Below, piece after piece: positions 8,532 to 17,615 of a DNA stretch of 64,000 nucleotides. The translations under genes and the position numbers were made by a program. Under the pieces are notes generated by a model. That model was not told the DNA's origin and did no database searches. It saw nothing but the letters and a program-made list of their open reading frames with translations. Position 1 is the first letter of the stretch. Every line of letters begins with the position of its first letter. This DNA is from Aliivibrio finisterrensis_A (GTDB lineage: Bacteria; Pseudomonadota; Gammaproteobacteria; Enterobacterales; Vibrionaceae), in assembly GCF_004167675.1 (NCBI RefSeq), contig NZ_SEZQ01000001.1; one strand, written 5' to 3'.

Positions 8532-8537
8532 TATAAT
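8532..8537 (+). promoter_or_regulatory. Candidate -10 element of rsuA
   Basis: A perfect TATAAT lies 28 bp before the rsuA start codon, in the short gap after emrB. No good -35 is visible at the right distance. Confidence 0.3.
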
Positions 8538-8564
8538 GCGGCAGAATATTGAAATGAGGTTCTC

Positions 8565-9266
8565 ATGCGTTTAGATAAATTTTTGTGCGAAACAACAGGT
8601 GCCACTCGTAAAGAAGCAACTCGTATTATTAAAAGTGGTACGGTTACCGTTGATGGTGTGAAAACCAAGGTTACTTCTGTAAAAGTAACGGATGACTCAA
8701 CGGTTGAGTGGGATGGTCGTGAACTTAAATTCCATGGTCCTCGTTATATTATGCTATTTAAGCCAGATGGTTACGTATGTTCTCATGAAGACAATACGCA
8801 CCCATCGGCATTAACGCTTTTAGATGAAGTTAATCTTGAGAAGCTGCACTTTGCGGGTCGTCTTGATGTAGATACGACAGGTTTGGTATTAATTACTGAT
8901 GATGGTCAATGGTCACATAAGATCACATCTCCAAAACGTAAGTGTCCAAAAACGTACCGAGTGTGGTTAGCTGAATCTATCGGTGCTGATTACGCTGAGA
9001 AATTAGCAGAAGGTATTCAACTTAAGAGTGAAACTGGTTTAACTATGCCAGCGGTAATGGAAATTGTTGATGAAGACGAAAACGAACTTCTACTAACGAT
9101 TCAAGAAGGTAAATATCACCAAGTGAAACGTATGTTTGCAGCGCTTGGTAATAAAGTTGATGGTTTACACCGTTCTCAAATTGGCGGTTTAGGTTTAGAT
9201 TATTCTCTAGAGCCTGGTGAATATCGTTACCTGACTGAAGAAGAAGTTGAAGTGGTATTCGCATAG
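8565..9266 (+). CDS. rsuA: 16S rRNA pseudouridine(516) synthase RsuA
   Basis: RsuA converts U516 of 16S rRNA to pseudouridine during small-subunit assembly. At 233 residues it matches the family. It has an N-terminal S4 RNA-binding domain (residues 1-60, beginning MRLDKFLCETTGATRKEA) and a catalytic domain with FAGRLDVDTTGL, whose Asp101 is the expected nucleophile. The KYHQVKRMFAALG motif lies near residue 183. The start is ATG 8565 with GAGG upstream. It is followed by its own terminator and then bcr. The rsuA-bcr neighbourhood is also found in enterobacteria. Confidence 0.96.
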   Translation: MRLDKFLCETTGATRKEATRIIKSGTVTVDGVKTKVTSVKVTDDSTVEWDGRELKFHGPRYIMLFKPDGYVCSHEDNTHPSALTLLDEVNLEKLHFAGRLDVDTTGLVLITDDGQWSHKITSPKRKCPKTYRVWLAESIGADYAEKLAEGIQLKSETGLTMPAVMEIVDEDENELLLTIQEGKYHQVKRMFAALGNKVDGLHRSQIGGLGLDYSLEPGEYRYLTEEEVEVVFA

Positions 9267-9286
9267 CTTCTAGTCGCTTTATAAAG

Positions 9287-9320
9287 AAAAACGGTATGAT
9301 CTCTGTCATGCCGTTTTTTT
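9287..9320 (+). terminator. Terminator of rsuA
   Basis: AAACGGTATGA pairs with TCATGCCGTTT (one G-U pair), followed by a run of T residues to 9320. Confidence 0.85.
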
Positions 9321-9392
9321 ATACTATTAGCAGGTATAAACATTTGAGCATCCTTGCATAAATTAGTGCAAAGTTCTAAGAATTGATAAGCA

Positions 9393-9406
9393 GACAAACG
9401 TTTGTC
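9393..9406. promoter_or_regulatory. PurR/LacI-type operator upstream of bcr
   Basis: GACAAACGTTTGTC is a perfect 14-bp palindrome with the central AAACGTTT typical of the LacI/PurR family, 50 bp before the bcr start codon. It matches the PurR consensus in the core but less well in the outer positions. The cognate regulator is not identified. Confidence 0.5.
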
Positions 9407-9455
9407 GTGTTAAAATTTTAAACTCCTTTTGCTCTTTCTTTTTGTAGGTTCAGTT

Positions 9456-10661
9456 ATGTCCACAAGTTCTAGCGCTTCTCCTGAGGTTCCCACACTCAAT
9501 TTATTACTCATTGTTATTTTGGGTGCTATTGCGGCATTAACTCCACTTGCAATTGACATGTATTTGCCAGCAATGCCAAGTATTGCGGCTGACTTAGGTG
9601 TATCTGCCGGTTCGGTTCAAATGACATTAACGGCTTATACTGCCGGTTTTGCTATTGCTCAGCTTATTCATGGCCCGCTTGCTGACAGTTATGGCCGTCG
9701 ACCAGTTTTAATCATAGGGACTATTCTATTTGCCGTTTGTGCGGTGATTGGTGCTTTGGTTGATAGTATCGAGTCCTTAATGTATATCCGAGTATTGCAA
9801 GGCGTAGCTGGGGCAGCGTCATCAGTGGTTATTCAGGCCATTGTTCGAGATATGTTTGATAAAGAAGATTTTGCGAGAACCATGGCGTTTATTACTTTGG
9901 TAATGACGGTTGCGCCATTAGCGGCTCCTATGATTGGTGGGCATTTGGCGGTGTGGTTTGGTTGGCGTTCTATCTTTTGGTTATTGGCTGTTTTTTCGGT
10001 ATTAATCATTTTTGCGATTTTGTGGAAAATTCCAGAAACGTTAAAAGAAGAGAACCGTGAACCGTTCAAATTAAGATCTTCTTTACGAAATTATTTATCG
10101 CTATTTAAGAACCCAGTATCACTTGGGCTGATCTTCTCTGGTGCATTCTCATTCTCTTGTATGTTTGCATTTTTAACTGCTGGCTCATTTGTTTATATTG
10201 ATATTTATGGCGTGAGTGTTCAGAACTTTGGTTACTTATTTGGTTTAAATATTGTTTTTCTAATCATTATGACGACGCTAAATGGCCGCATCGTAAAACG
10301 AGCTGGCTCTCATAATATGTTAAAGTTGGGGCTGTCGATCCAATTGTTCGCTGGCATACTGATGATGATTGGTCAGTGGTTAGGCTGGGGGTTATGGGGA
10401 ACGGTTATCCCAGTGGTCTTGTCGGTTGGGTGTATTTCTACTATTGGTAGTAATAGTATGGCGTTATTATTAAGTCATTACCCTAAAATGGCAGGGACAG
10501 CGTCTTCTCTAGCTGGTACATTACGTTTCGGTACTGGCTCATTAGTTGGGGTCGGTATTGCAATGCTGCCGTCAGATTCGGCGTGGCCTATGGTAGGCGC
10601 AATGACGGCGTGTTCAATTTTATCTTTTGGTTGTTATTTTGTTTTTGGGCGAAAAGCGTAA
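9456..10661 (+). CDS. bcr: Bcr/CflA-family multidrug efflux MFS transporter
   Basis: 12-TM drug:H+ antiporter of the Bcr/CflA (DHA1) group, known for bicyclomycin and chloramphenicol export. The 401 residues show TM1 with LTPLAIDMYLPAMPSIAADL, the A-motif loop GPLADSYGRRPVL (about 75) and motif C with APLAAPMIGGHLA (about 165). The start is ATG 9456 with AGG 7 nt upstream. A TTG nine codons earlier is less likely. A PurR/LacI-type palindrome lies in front. The next gene starts at the base following the stop codon, so both are one transcription unit. Confidence 0.9.
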   Translation: MSTSSSASPEVPTLNLLLIVILGAIAALTPLAIDMYLPAMPSIAADLGVSAGSVQMTLTAYTAGFAIAQLIHGPLADSYGRRPVLIIGTILFAVCAVIGALVDSIESLMYIRVLQGVAGAASSVVIQAIVRDMFDKEDFARTMAFITLVMTVAPLAAPMIGGHLAVWFGWRSIFWLLAVFSVLIIFAILWKIPETLKEENREPFKLRSSLRNYLSLFKNPVSLGLIFSGAFSFSCMFAFLTAGSFVYIDIYGVSVQNFGYLFGLNIVFLIIMTTLNGRIVKRAGSHNMLKLGLSIQLFAGILMMIGQWLGWGLWGTVIPVVLSVGCISTIGSNSMALLLSHYPKMAGTASSLAGTLRFGTGSLVGVGIAMLPSDSAWPMVGAMTACSILSFGCYFVFGRKA

Positions 10662-11348
10662 ATGAGTGAAAAAAAATCAGTGCAGTATTATCAAGAAATT
10701 CAGCGTGTAATCAATGCTGCATTAGGTGATTTACAAGAGTCAAAAGACAGTGGTCGTTTGCCTAAAAACCCTGTCAGTGCGAACCATTTTTTAATTCGCT
10801 GGGTAACTACTGCAATTAAGTCACAGCGCTTTGCTCATTGCGTAGCCGGTGATCTAAAAACATGGCAAAAAGAAGGGCGCACAAAAGGAACGGGTACTGA
10901 GTTGCCGACTCGTTTTGAGCATTACTCGCGTTTATATGGTGAGTTAGCACCTGTTGAAAACACAAAGCCTATTACAAAAGAAGCGATTTTAGCGTGGGGT
11001 GAGTTTTTAGAAGAAGAGAAAGAGTGGTGTGTAACAACAGAATACGAAGTGCTGCCAAAGGCGTCGTTATTTTCTGATGGTGATCACTCGTTAATTATCT
11101 GCTCTACACAACTTGAATCGTGCTTTGACGGTGAAGATGATTCTGCCGAGTTAGTGAAACCATTAACCTGTTATGTTCGCGGTAATCACCATGAGTTTAT
11201 TGAATCTGCTTATGAGCATGGTTTGATGGTTCACAAGCGTTCTGATTATAAGTCGAAAGTGAAATATCATGGTGAGTACCTGATTTTCCCTCGTAACCAC
11301 AGTTTACAATTAGCAGAAACACCATTTTCATTTAATGTGAAGAAATAG
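10662..11348 (+). CDS. DUF2913 family protein
   Basis: A 228-residue soluble protein that I recognise as a member of the DUF2913 family found in vibrios. It has no signal peptide or membrane segment. The N-terminal half is helical (QRVINAALGDLQES, then SANHFLIRWVTTAIKSQRF). The C-terminal half is mixed and ends with a conserved-looking HGEYLIFPRNHSLQL segment. Its start codon follows the bcr stop with no gap, so it is translationally coupled to the efflux gene. No function is known. The coupling suggests a link to Bcr but nothing in the sequence proves it. Confidence 0.8.
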   Translation: MSEKKSVQYYQEIQRVINAALGDLQESKDSGRLPKNPVSANHFLIRWVTTAIKSQRFAHCVAGDLKTWQKEGRTKGTGTELPTRFEHYSRLYGELAPVENTKPITKEAILAWGEFLEEEKEWCVTTEYEVLPKASLFSDGDHSLIICSTQLESCFDGEDDSAELVKPLTCYVRGNHHEFIESAYEHGLMVHKRSDYKSKVKYHGEYLIFPRNHSLQLAETPFSFNVKK

Positions 11349-11373
11349 AGTTTCTCTTTTATTTATAATAGTG

Positions 11374-11401
11374 AAAAGCGCAGACTATCTGCGCTTTTTT
11401 T
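11374..11401 (+). terminator. Terminator of bcr-DUF2913 unit
   Basis: AAAGCGCAGA and TCTGCGCTTT form a perfect 10-bp stem with a 3-nt loop and a T run. The A run on the other side allows it to serve the convergent SDR gene as well. Confidence 0.85.
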
Positions 11402-11419
11402 GTGTTTGCTGCTTTTTGA

Positions 11420-12880
11420 TTATGGTTTTTCTTTTTGCATTTCTTCGGCTTCTGCTTTTTTACAAATCGCTTTTACCATGCCTTTAAAAATAAACAAATG
11501 CGCAGGGAACATTGCGAACCAATACATTAACCCCCAAAAGCCTTTAGGGTGCCACCATGCACGGACATCTAACTGGCGATGATTCTCATCTATCTCTTTG
11601 ATTGAAAACTCTAATCGTCCTAGCCCTGGGGCTGTCATTCCAAACAGCAATGATAAGAACTTATTCTCTTCGCAACGAATCACTTTCCATGAATCAATAT
11701 AATCGCCTAGTTGTACTTTTCCTGATTCAGGTCTTCTTCTTATCGGGAATGAACCTCCAAGTAAAGGGTCTAACCATTCTCTGGTTCGCCATAATGCGTT
11801 TGCGAAGAAATAGCCTTCTTTACTGCCTAAACGTTCAATTACGGTCCATAATTGTTGAGCTGAGGCAGTGGTTGTAAAGTTTGCCCCTGCTTGTTTTGGA
11901 TAATAACCATAATCTGATTTCCAACGTTTTAATGCGCTTGGATCAAAGCCCCAAATCTCGGTTTTTATTGTTTCGTCATTGGTTTCTTGGGCCTTATTTA
12001 TGGCATCAGATAATGAAAGCAACGGTTGTGGAAATGTGCGTTCTATCTTTGAGTTATCCGCAATTAAATCATGGTCTATGCCTGCTAATAGTGCTCGGCC
12101 TAAATCTGATGGCACAGAAGTGACAATACCAAGCCATAAACCAGCAAAAGAAGGGGAAATAAACCGTGTTGAAACGATTTTAATAGAGCGATGATTACGT
12201 TTGGCAATGAGATGAAATAGATCTTGGTAGCTCACCGTTTCAGGGCCGCCTGCTTCAAAGGTGATAGAGTCGGCTAGCGGGTAATCAATACATTGAATTA
12301 AATAATGGTTTAGGTTTTCTATCGCAATCGGGTTTGCTTGTGAATTAATCCAAACCGGACAGATTAATACCGGGAAATGGTTAACAAAATCAGTCATGAT
12401 TTCAAAAGCGGCAGAGCCTGTACCAATGATGATTCCTGAATTGATTTCTATGGTAGGAATACCTGTTGAACGCAGTAATTCACCAGTTTTCTTACGTGCA
12501 AGTAAATGTTGAGATTGATAGCCTTCTGGCTGTAAAGCACTTAAGTAAATGATTTTAGATAGGGATGATTGTTCTGCTGCGATTTTAAAGTTTTCAGCAA
12601 GGGAGACTTCATAATCAATAAAATCATGACCATGAGACATACCGTGAACTAAAAAATAGGCAATATCACAGTCTTTCATCAATGGAAGAATAGAATCTGA
12701 ATCTTCTAAATCAAGGTAATGACATTGTAGGTTGGGATGGTTAACAACTCTATCGAGTAGGTAATCTATATTACGAGCGCAAGCAATGACGTTATGTCCT
12801 TGTTGTAATAGTTGTGGGATTAATTGTGACCCCACATACCCTGAGGCTCCAACGATTAAGATTGTCTTTTTTTTATTCAA
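11420..12880 (-). CDS. SDR/NmrA-like NAD(P)-binding protein with C-terminal DUF2867 domain
   Basis: Two domains are visible. Residues 1-300 form an atypical (extended/NmrA-like) Rossmann fold starting ILIVGASGYVGSQLI, whose GxxGxxG loop binds NAD(P). Residues about 330-475 match the DUF2867 domain (TASAQQLWTVIERLG to FKGMVKAICKKAEAEE), a START/polyketide-cyclase-like module often fused to such reductases. The 486-residue length is normal for this fusion. Substrate unknown, possibly a lipid or hydrophobic molecule. It is convergent with the DUF2913 gene and divergent from the MATE gene, so it is probably monocistronic. Confidence 0.85.
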   Translation of the reverse strand: MNKKKTILIVGASGYVGSQLIPQLLQQGHNVIACARNIDYLLDRVVNHPNLQCHYLDLEDSDSILPLMKDCDIAYFLVHGMSHGHDFIDYEVSLAENFKIAAEQSSLSKIIYLSALQPEGYQSQHLLARKKTGELLRSTGIPTIEINSGIIIGTGSAAFEIMTDFVNHFPVLICPVWINSQANPIAIENLNHYLIQCIDYPLADSITFEAGGPETVSYQDLFHLIAKRNHRSIKIVSTRFISPSFAGLWLGIVTSVPSDLGRALLAGIDHDLIADNSKIERTFPQPLLSLSDAINKAQETNDETIKTEIWGFDPSALKRWKSDYGYYPKQAGANFTTTASAQQLWTVIERLGSKEGYFFANALWRTREWLDPLLGGSFPIRRRPESGKVQLGDYIDSWKVIRCEENKFLSLLFGMTAPGLGRLEFSIKEIDENHRQLDVRAWWHPKGFWGLMYWFAMFPAHLFIFKGMVKAICKKAEAEEMQKEKP

Positions 12881-13006
12881 GATTATTCCTTTATCTTGTG
12901 AATATAAATATTAATTACATTTTGATTCTAGTACAATTTGTAGGCATATACCTAATGGATCTTATGTAGTGCAAATGGTTAATTTGTTGTTTATTTGAGG
13001 TTCTTC

Positions 13007-14386
13007 ATGTCTGTTTTTCTTTCTAATGTCATTGGTCACACTCGTGGTGAGTTTCTTAAGCGATTATTAATGATCGCCATTCCTATTGCCTTGCAAAATA
13101 TTATGTTTTCAAGCCGTGGCTTAGTAGATGTACTTATGCTCGGTCAATTAGGTGAAGCTGAGATTGCCGCGGTTGGTGTGGCGAGCCGAGCAACATTTGT
13201 GACGACGATTATGTTGGTTGGTGTAACAACAGGCGGCGCACTATTAACAGCCCAATATTGGGGAGCACAAAATAAAGAGGGGGTACGCCAAAGTACCGCA
13301 CTCACTTGGATGGTGAGTATGGCAATGGCGACCATTCCTGTTGCACTGTTCTTTTTAATTCCTGAACAAATTATGTCATTGGCGACTGACTCTCAAGAAG
13401 TCATTGATTTGGGCGCTGATTACCTCTTTATTACCGCACTTACCATGTATGTAGTTTCTTGTGGCAGTAGTATGGCGGTTGGCTTACGCTCTATTCATCA
13501 ACCAGGTGTTAGTACCTTTTTTAGTGGTATTGGCATTGTCGCCAATGTGTTTTTTAACTGGGTGCTAATCTTCGGTAATTTAGGCGCACCAGCGATGGGT
13601 ATTAAGGGGGCTGCATTAGCAACCTTGATCAGTGGCATTATTGAAATTGTCTTTTTATATGGTTACCTTTACAGTCGCTCGCACTTATTAAGCTTTGGTA
13701 TTGAAGAGGTTAAAGCGGTATTAAATTGGCCAAAAATTTCTAAGTTTCTTTCTTTATCTTTGCCTACAACGTTTAACTTTTTGGTCTGGTCTGCGGGGAT
13801 ATTTGCTTATCACGCCATTATGGGACAGTCAGGCGTTCAAGGTTTAGCTGCGCTGTCGGTGATATCTCCTATTGAATCTATTGCACTTAGCTTTTTGATT
13901 GGTGCAGCAGGGGCAGCTTCGGTATTGATCGGTAACCAGCTTGGCGCTAAAAAATATGAAGCAGTGTACTACCAAAGCTGGGGGGTATTGGGTTTAAGTG
14001 TAGCAACCAGTATGGTGATTGCACTATTTGTGATGATATTTCAGCATCAAATTTTGGATATGTTTCCAGCATTAACCACTGAAACTCGTGCAATTGCTGA
14101 GAAGTTTATAGCGATCCTCGCCATTATTATTGTGATCCGAAGTGTGCCATTGACGGCAATTGTTGGGGTGCTGCGTGCTGGTGGAGACGTTAAATATTGT
14201 CTTTACCAAGATATTGTTTCTCAGTGGTTTATCGGGATCCCAATTGCTGCAGTTGGTGCACTGGTCTTAGGTTTGCCTCCTGAGTATGTTTATGCCCTAT
14301 TTGTGGTGGAAGAAATAGTGAAATGGTTCGGTTCAATTTATCGAATGAAATCTAAAAAATGGATTAAAAATCTGGTAGATGCGTAA
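13007..14386 (+). CDS. MATE family multidrug efflux transporter
   Basis: 12-TM multidrug and toxic compound extrusion protein driven by Na+ or H+. The 459 residues show two related halves of six TMs, each beginning with a typical MatE segment (IPIALQNIMFSSRGLVDVLMLGQLG and LSLPTTFNFLVWSAGIFAYHAIMG). GALLTAQYWGAQN and ASVLIGNQLGAKKYE, the repeated xxxGQxxGA-like motifs, are evident. ATG 13007 is preceded by TGAGG at 6-nt spacing. The TTG four codons earlier lies within that site. Substrates cannot be predicted. Confidence 0.9.
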   Translation: MSVFLSNVIGHTRGEFLKRLLMIAIPIALQNIMFSSRGLVDVLMLGQLGEAEIAAVGVASRATFVTTIMLVGVTTGGALLTAQYWGAQNKEGVRQSTALTWMVSMAMATIPVALFFLIPEQIMSLATDSQEVIDLGADYLFITALTMYVVSCGSSMAVGLRSIHQPGVSTFFSGIGIVANVFFNWVLIFGNLGAPAMGIKGAALATLISGIIEIVFLYGYLYSRSHLLSFGIEEVKAVLNWPKISKFLSLSLPTTFNFLVWSAGIFAYHAIMGQSGVQGLAALSVISPIESIALSFLIGAAGAASVLIGNQLGAKKYEAVYYQSWGVLGLSVATSMVIALFVMIFQHQILDMFPALTTETRAIAEKFIAILAIIIVIRSVPLTAIVGVLRAGGDVKYCLYQDIVSQWFIGIPIAAVGALVLGLPPEYVYALFVVEEIVKWFGSIYRMKSKKWIKNLVDA

Positions 14387-14509
14387 GAAAATGGCCCTTT
14401 TTGATTGGCATTAGTAGCAAGAGAACCCAGTGACTATAAAAAGCTTTATGAAAGCAGGGTTATAGTGTAGATTCTGTTGCCGATATCACAAAAAGCGTTG
14501 AGGGAACAC

Positions 14510-15181
14510 ATGTTAAAACTGACAAACTTGAATAAGGGATATTTGGATGGTGGCGAGTTTCATCCAATCCTTCAAGGGGCAGAATTAACAATAGAACAAG
14601 GCGCTCAAATAGCATTAATGGGTGAAAGCGGCTCCGGAAAAAGTACGCTTTTAAACCTTATCGCAGGGTTAGACAGTGTAGACAGCGGTGAAATTGATAT
14701 CGCTGGTTTCGCTATGCACTCCCCAAAACAAGGTACTCGTACTTCTTATCGTCGTAATAATATCGGCCTTGTGTTTCAACAGTTTAATCTTCTTCCTACA
14801 TTAACCATTGCTGATAACATTCGTTTTTGCCGTCAATTAAAAGGCTTACGAGATGATGATGCGTTATGGCGTCAAATTATTTCAGCTCTCGATCTTATGC
14901 CATTATTGGGCCGTTATCCTGAAGAGGTGTCAGGAGGGCAACAGCAGCGCGCAGCGATAGCCCGTGCCTTATACATGGAACCTAAGTTGTTGTTGGCAGA
15001 TGAGCCGACAGGCAGTTTAGATGAAAAAAACGCAGAAGCAGTAATGCGTTTATTAACTCGCTTATCTCGAGATCTACATTGTACCTTATTGTTGGTGACC
15101 CACAGTGAGAAAGTCGCTGCTCACATGGATGGCTTAGTAAAACTTCAGGGAGGCTTGCTGAATGTTATTGCGGGTAGCTAA
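14510..15181 (+). CDS. ABC transporter ATPase (AttE/LolD-like)
   Basis: Cytoplasmic ATPase of a MacB/LolCDE-type ABC system. Walker A GESGSGKST (about residue 40), Q-loop FQQFNLLPTLT, signature VSGGQQQRAAIARAL (about 137) and Walker B LLLADEPTGSLDE are all intact. It has 223 residues. The start at ATG 14510 has GAGGG at 5-nt spacing. The upstream TTG (14477) has none. It overlaps the permease gene by 20 nt, and the permease overlaps the AttH-like gene by 1 nt. The three therefore form a tightly coupled operon resembling the AttEFGH systems of vibrios and agrobacteria. Confidence 0.9.
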   Translation: MLKLTNLNKGYLDGGEFHPILQGAELTIEQGAQIALMGESGSGKSTLLNLIAGLDSVDSGEIDIAGFAMHSPKQGTRTSYRRNNIGLVFQQFNLLPTLTIADNIRFCRQLKGLRDDDALWRQIISALDLMPLLGRYPEEVSGGQQQRAAIARALYMEPKLLLADEPTGSLDEKNAEAVMRLLTRLSRDLHCTLLLVTHSEKVAAHMDGLVKLQGGLLNVIAGS

Positions 15182-17615
15182 AGCGCTTCTTGGACATTAC
15201 CGCAGGCATCCATTACAAATATTTTTAGTATGGTTGGGCTTAACTCTAGGTGTCTCACTTCTGGTTGGTGTTTTAGCCATTAATCACCATGCTAAAATGA
15301 GTTATAACGAAGGGGAGAAATTATTTTCAAATCCTTTCCCTAATCGTATTCGTGCCATTCAAGACAATACCGCTATTCCTCAGGCATTTTATATTAACTT
15401 ACGTCGGGCTGGTTATACCCAGTGTATGCCCGTACAAACGCAGCATTTAGAAACTAAAGACGATATAAATATTTCGGTTGTTGGGATTGACCCAGTTGCA
15501 TTGATGCAGATATCTACGAGTAACCTTGCCAAAACCGATGACATGCTCTCGTTAATGCGTCCTCCATTTCCGATCTTGATTAGTCAGCCCTTAGCATCCT
15601 ATTTTAGTTTGGATGATGGCGATTACATCGAACTGCAAAATCAATCTAATATTGGCCCTGTTATTATTGATAAAGCACAGCGTTTGTCTGGTTCCCGAAT
15701 TTTTTCTGATGTCGCTTTAACTAAAATGTTAGGCCATAAAGCGGGTTTTGATATTTTGCTTTGTGGCGAGATGTCAGATAAGAAAAAGGAACGTTTAGAG
15801 AGAATGCTGCCAAGAGGCTTGCAGCTTGAAACACATAAAGAGTCAGGGTTAACCGCGTTAACTAATGCGTTCCATATCAACTTATTGGCAATGGGTATGC
15901 TCTCTTTTGTGGTCGGGCTATTTATTTTTTATCAGGCAATGTCACTCTCTTTTATTCAACGTCAGCCATTGGTGGGCACATTACGACAAATTGGAGTATC
16001 AACTAAAGAGTTGATTATTGCCATGAGCCTCGAAGTTTTTTTATGGGTTATTATTGGCTGGGTAAGTGGTAATTTCTTTGGTTTGCTATTGGCAAATGAA
16101 TTGATGCCAACCGTATCTAATAGCTTGTACTCATTATATAACGCTGATGTAGACCTACTTATTACTTGGAGTTGGAACTGGAGTTATCAGAGCTTATGGA
16201 TGGCTATTCTTGGTTGTGTATTAGCGTGTGGTTGGCCACTGTATCGATTATTAAGTATTGAGCCAATTCGATTGACTGCTCGCTTATCATTGGCAAGATT
16301 TGCAGGTAAAGAGTTTGAGGTTCAAGCCATTATTGCGGGTGTATTTTGTGTTGCGGCTTATTTGATTAAGTTGTTACCTCACAGCCATGAAAATGGGTTT
16401 ATGTTGATCGGATTTTTAATGATCAGTGTTGGTTTATTAACACCATATATTATTTGGAAGTTTTTTGACTGGTTATCTTATCGACTGCCTTCTGCAAAAG
16501 CGCGTTGGTTCTTTTCTGATTCAGCGGCGAGTTTAAGCTACCGCGGTGTCGCTGCGATGGCCTTTATGTTGGCATTAGCATCAAATATCGGTGTAGAGAC
16601 CATGGTGGGTAGCTTTAGGGCTACGACCAATAATTGGCTTGAGCAACGTCTTGCTGCAGATATTTATATAGAGCCGAGTAAAGTATCTGCCAGTCGTATT
16701 AGTCATTGGTTAGAAAAACAACCAGAAGTTGAATCTGTTTGGAGACAATGGAAAATTGACTATCAAACCGAATATGGAAATTTGGAAATTTTGAGTTCAG
16801 GACCAACTCTTGGTGAGAAAAACGCACTGACGATGAAAGTTGCTATCCCTGAGTTTTGGTATTCTCTTCACCACAGTCGTAGCTTGCTTATCAGTGAATC
16901 CATGGCATTAAAGTGGGATATGAAGCCTGGGGATTACTTAGATCTTCCTGCGCCTATGGGGGATAACTGGCAAATATCTGGGGTTTATTATGATTATGGT
17001 AATCCATATAACCAGTTATTACTTTCTCATAGTGCTTGGCTAAAAGTATTTGGTGGGCAAGGTAAGACAGGGATTGGTGTTGTGCTCAACGACACAGAGA
17101 AACGAACAGAGTTGATTGGTCGAGTGTTAAAACAATTCCGATTACCGGTGGAGCAAGTTAATGATAATAATAATATCCAAGTGAAGGCGATGAAGGTCTT
17201 TGATCGTACTTTTATTGTGACAGGAACACTTGGAAATTTAACATTAGTTATTGCTGTTTTTGGTCTGTTTTTTGCGACCTTAGTCGGTGAGGTTTCTCGG
17301 CAGCGGCAGACGGCATTATTACGTTGTTTAGGCTTGTCGGGTAAAGAGCTTATCTTATTAGGTGGCTTACAACTCCTTACCATTGGGTTATTTACCATTT
17401 TAATCGCACTTCCGCTTGGTATTATTCTTTCTCAATTGCTTATTGATATTGTAATGAAATATGCGTTTGGTTGGACAATGCAAATCAATTATTTCCCCAT
17501 GGAATATGTAATGACATTTGCATGGACACTATTGGCATTGACGGTTGCAGGTGCAGCAACGGTTTGGAGGGTGACAAGGCGACAAGCTATCATCTCATTA
17601 AGGGAGTCACTGTAA
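15162..17615 (+). CDS. FtsX/MacB-type ABC permease, two permease units in one chain (AttF-AttG-like)
   Basis: An 817-residue inner-membrane protein with an N-terminal TM (about 18-36), an extracytoplasmic domain (about 40-240), and FtsX-type TM groups near 245-350 and 385-430. A second extracytoplasmic domain lies at about 490-680, and a final FtsX three-TM group (TGTLGNLTLVIAVFGLFFATLVGEVSRQR onward) extends to the end. Such duplicated permeases take lipids or lipoproteins from the membrane rather than moving solutes across it. It is coupled to the ATPase before it (20-nt overlap) and the lipocalin-like protein after it. In systems named AttEFGH the two permease halves are separate genes, so the single chain may be a fusion or an annotation convention. 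Confidence 0.85.
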   Translation: MLLRVAKALLGHYRRHPLQIFLVWLGLTLGVSLLVGVLAINHHAKMSYNEGEKLFSNPFPNRIRAIQDNTAIPQAFYINLRRAGYTQCMPVQTQHLETKDDINISVVGIDPVALMQISTSNLAKTDDMLSLMRPPFPILISQPLASYFSLDDGDYIELQNQSNIGPVIIDKAQRLSGSRIFSDVALTKMLGHKAGFDILLCGEMSDKKKERLERMLPRGLQLETHKESGLTALTNAFHINLLAMGMLSFVVGLFIFYQAMSLSFIQRQPLVGTLRQIGVSTKELIIAMSLEVFLWVIIGWVSGNFFGLLLANELMPTVSNSLYSLYNADVDLLITWSWNWSYQSLWMAILGCVLACGWPLYRLLSIEPIRLTARLSLARFAGKEFEVQAIIAGVFCVAAYLIKLLPHSHENGFMLIGFLMISVGLLTPYIIWKFFDWLSYRLPSAKARWFFSDSAASLSYRGVAAMAFMLALASNIGVETMVGSFRATTNNWLEQRLAADIYIEPSKVSASRISHWLEKQPEVESVWRQWKIDYQTEYGNLEILSSGPTLGEKNALTMKVAIPEFWYSLHHSRSLLISESMALKWDMKPGDYLDLPAPMGDNWQISGVYYDYGNPYNQLLLSHSAWLKVFGGQGKTGIGVVLNDTEKRTELIGRVLKQFRLPVEQVNDNNNIQVKAMKVFDRTFIVTGTLGNLTLVIAVFGLFFATLVGEVSRQRQTALLRCLGLSGKELILLGGLQLLTIGLFTILIALPLGIILSQLLIDIVMKYAFGWTMQINYFPMEYVMTFAWTLLALTVAGAATVWRVTRRQAIISLRESL

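Noticed and set aside
17471..17614. Longer AttH-like reading that starts within the permease gene
   Set aside because: The added 48 residues are out-of-frame permease sequence; the TAATG overlap at 17613-17617 gives a normal signal anchor.
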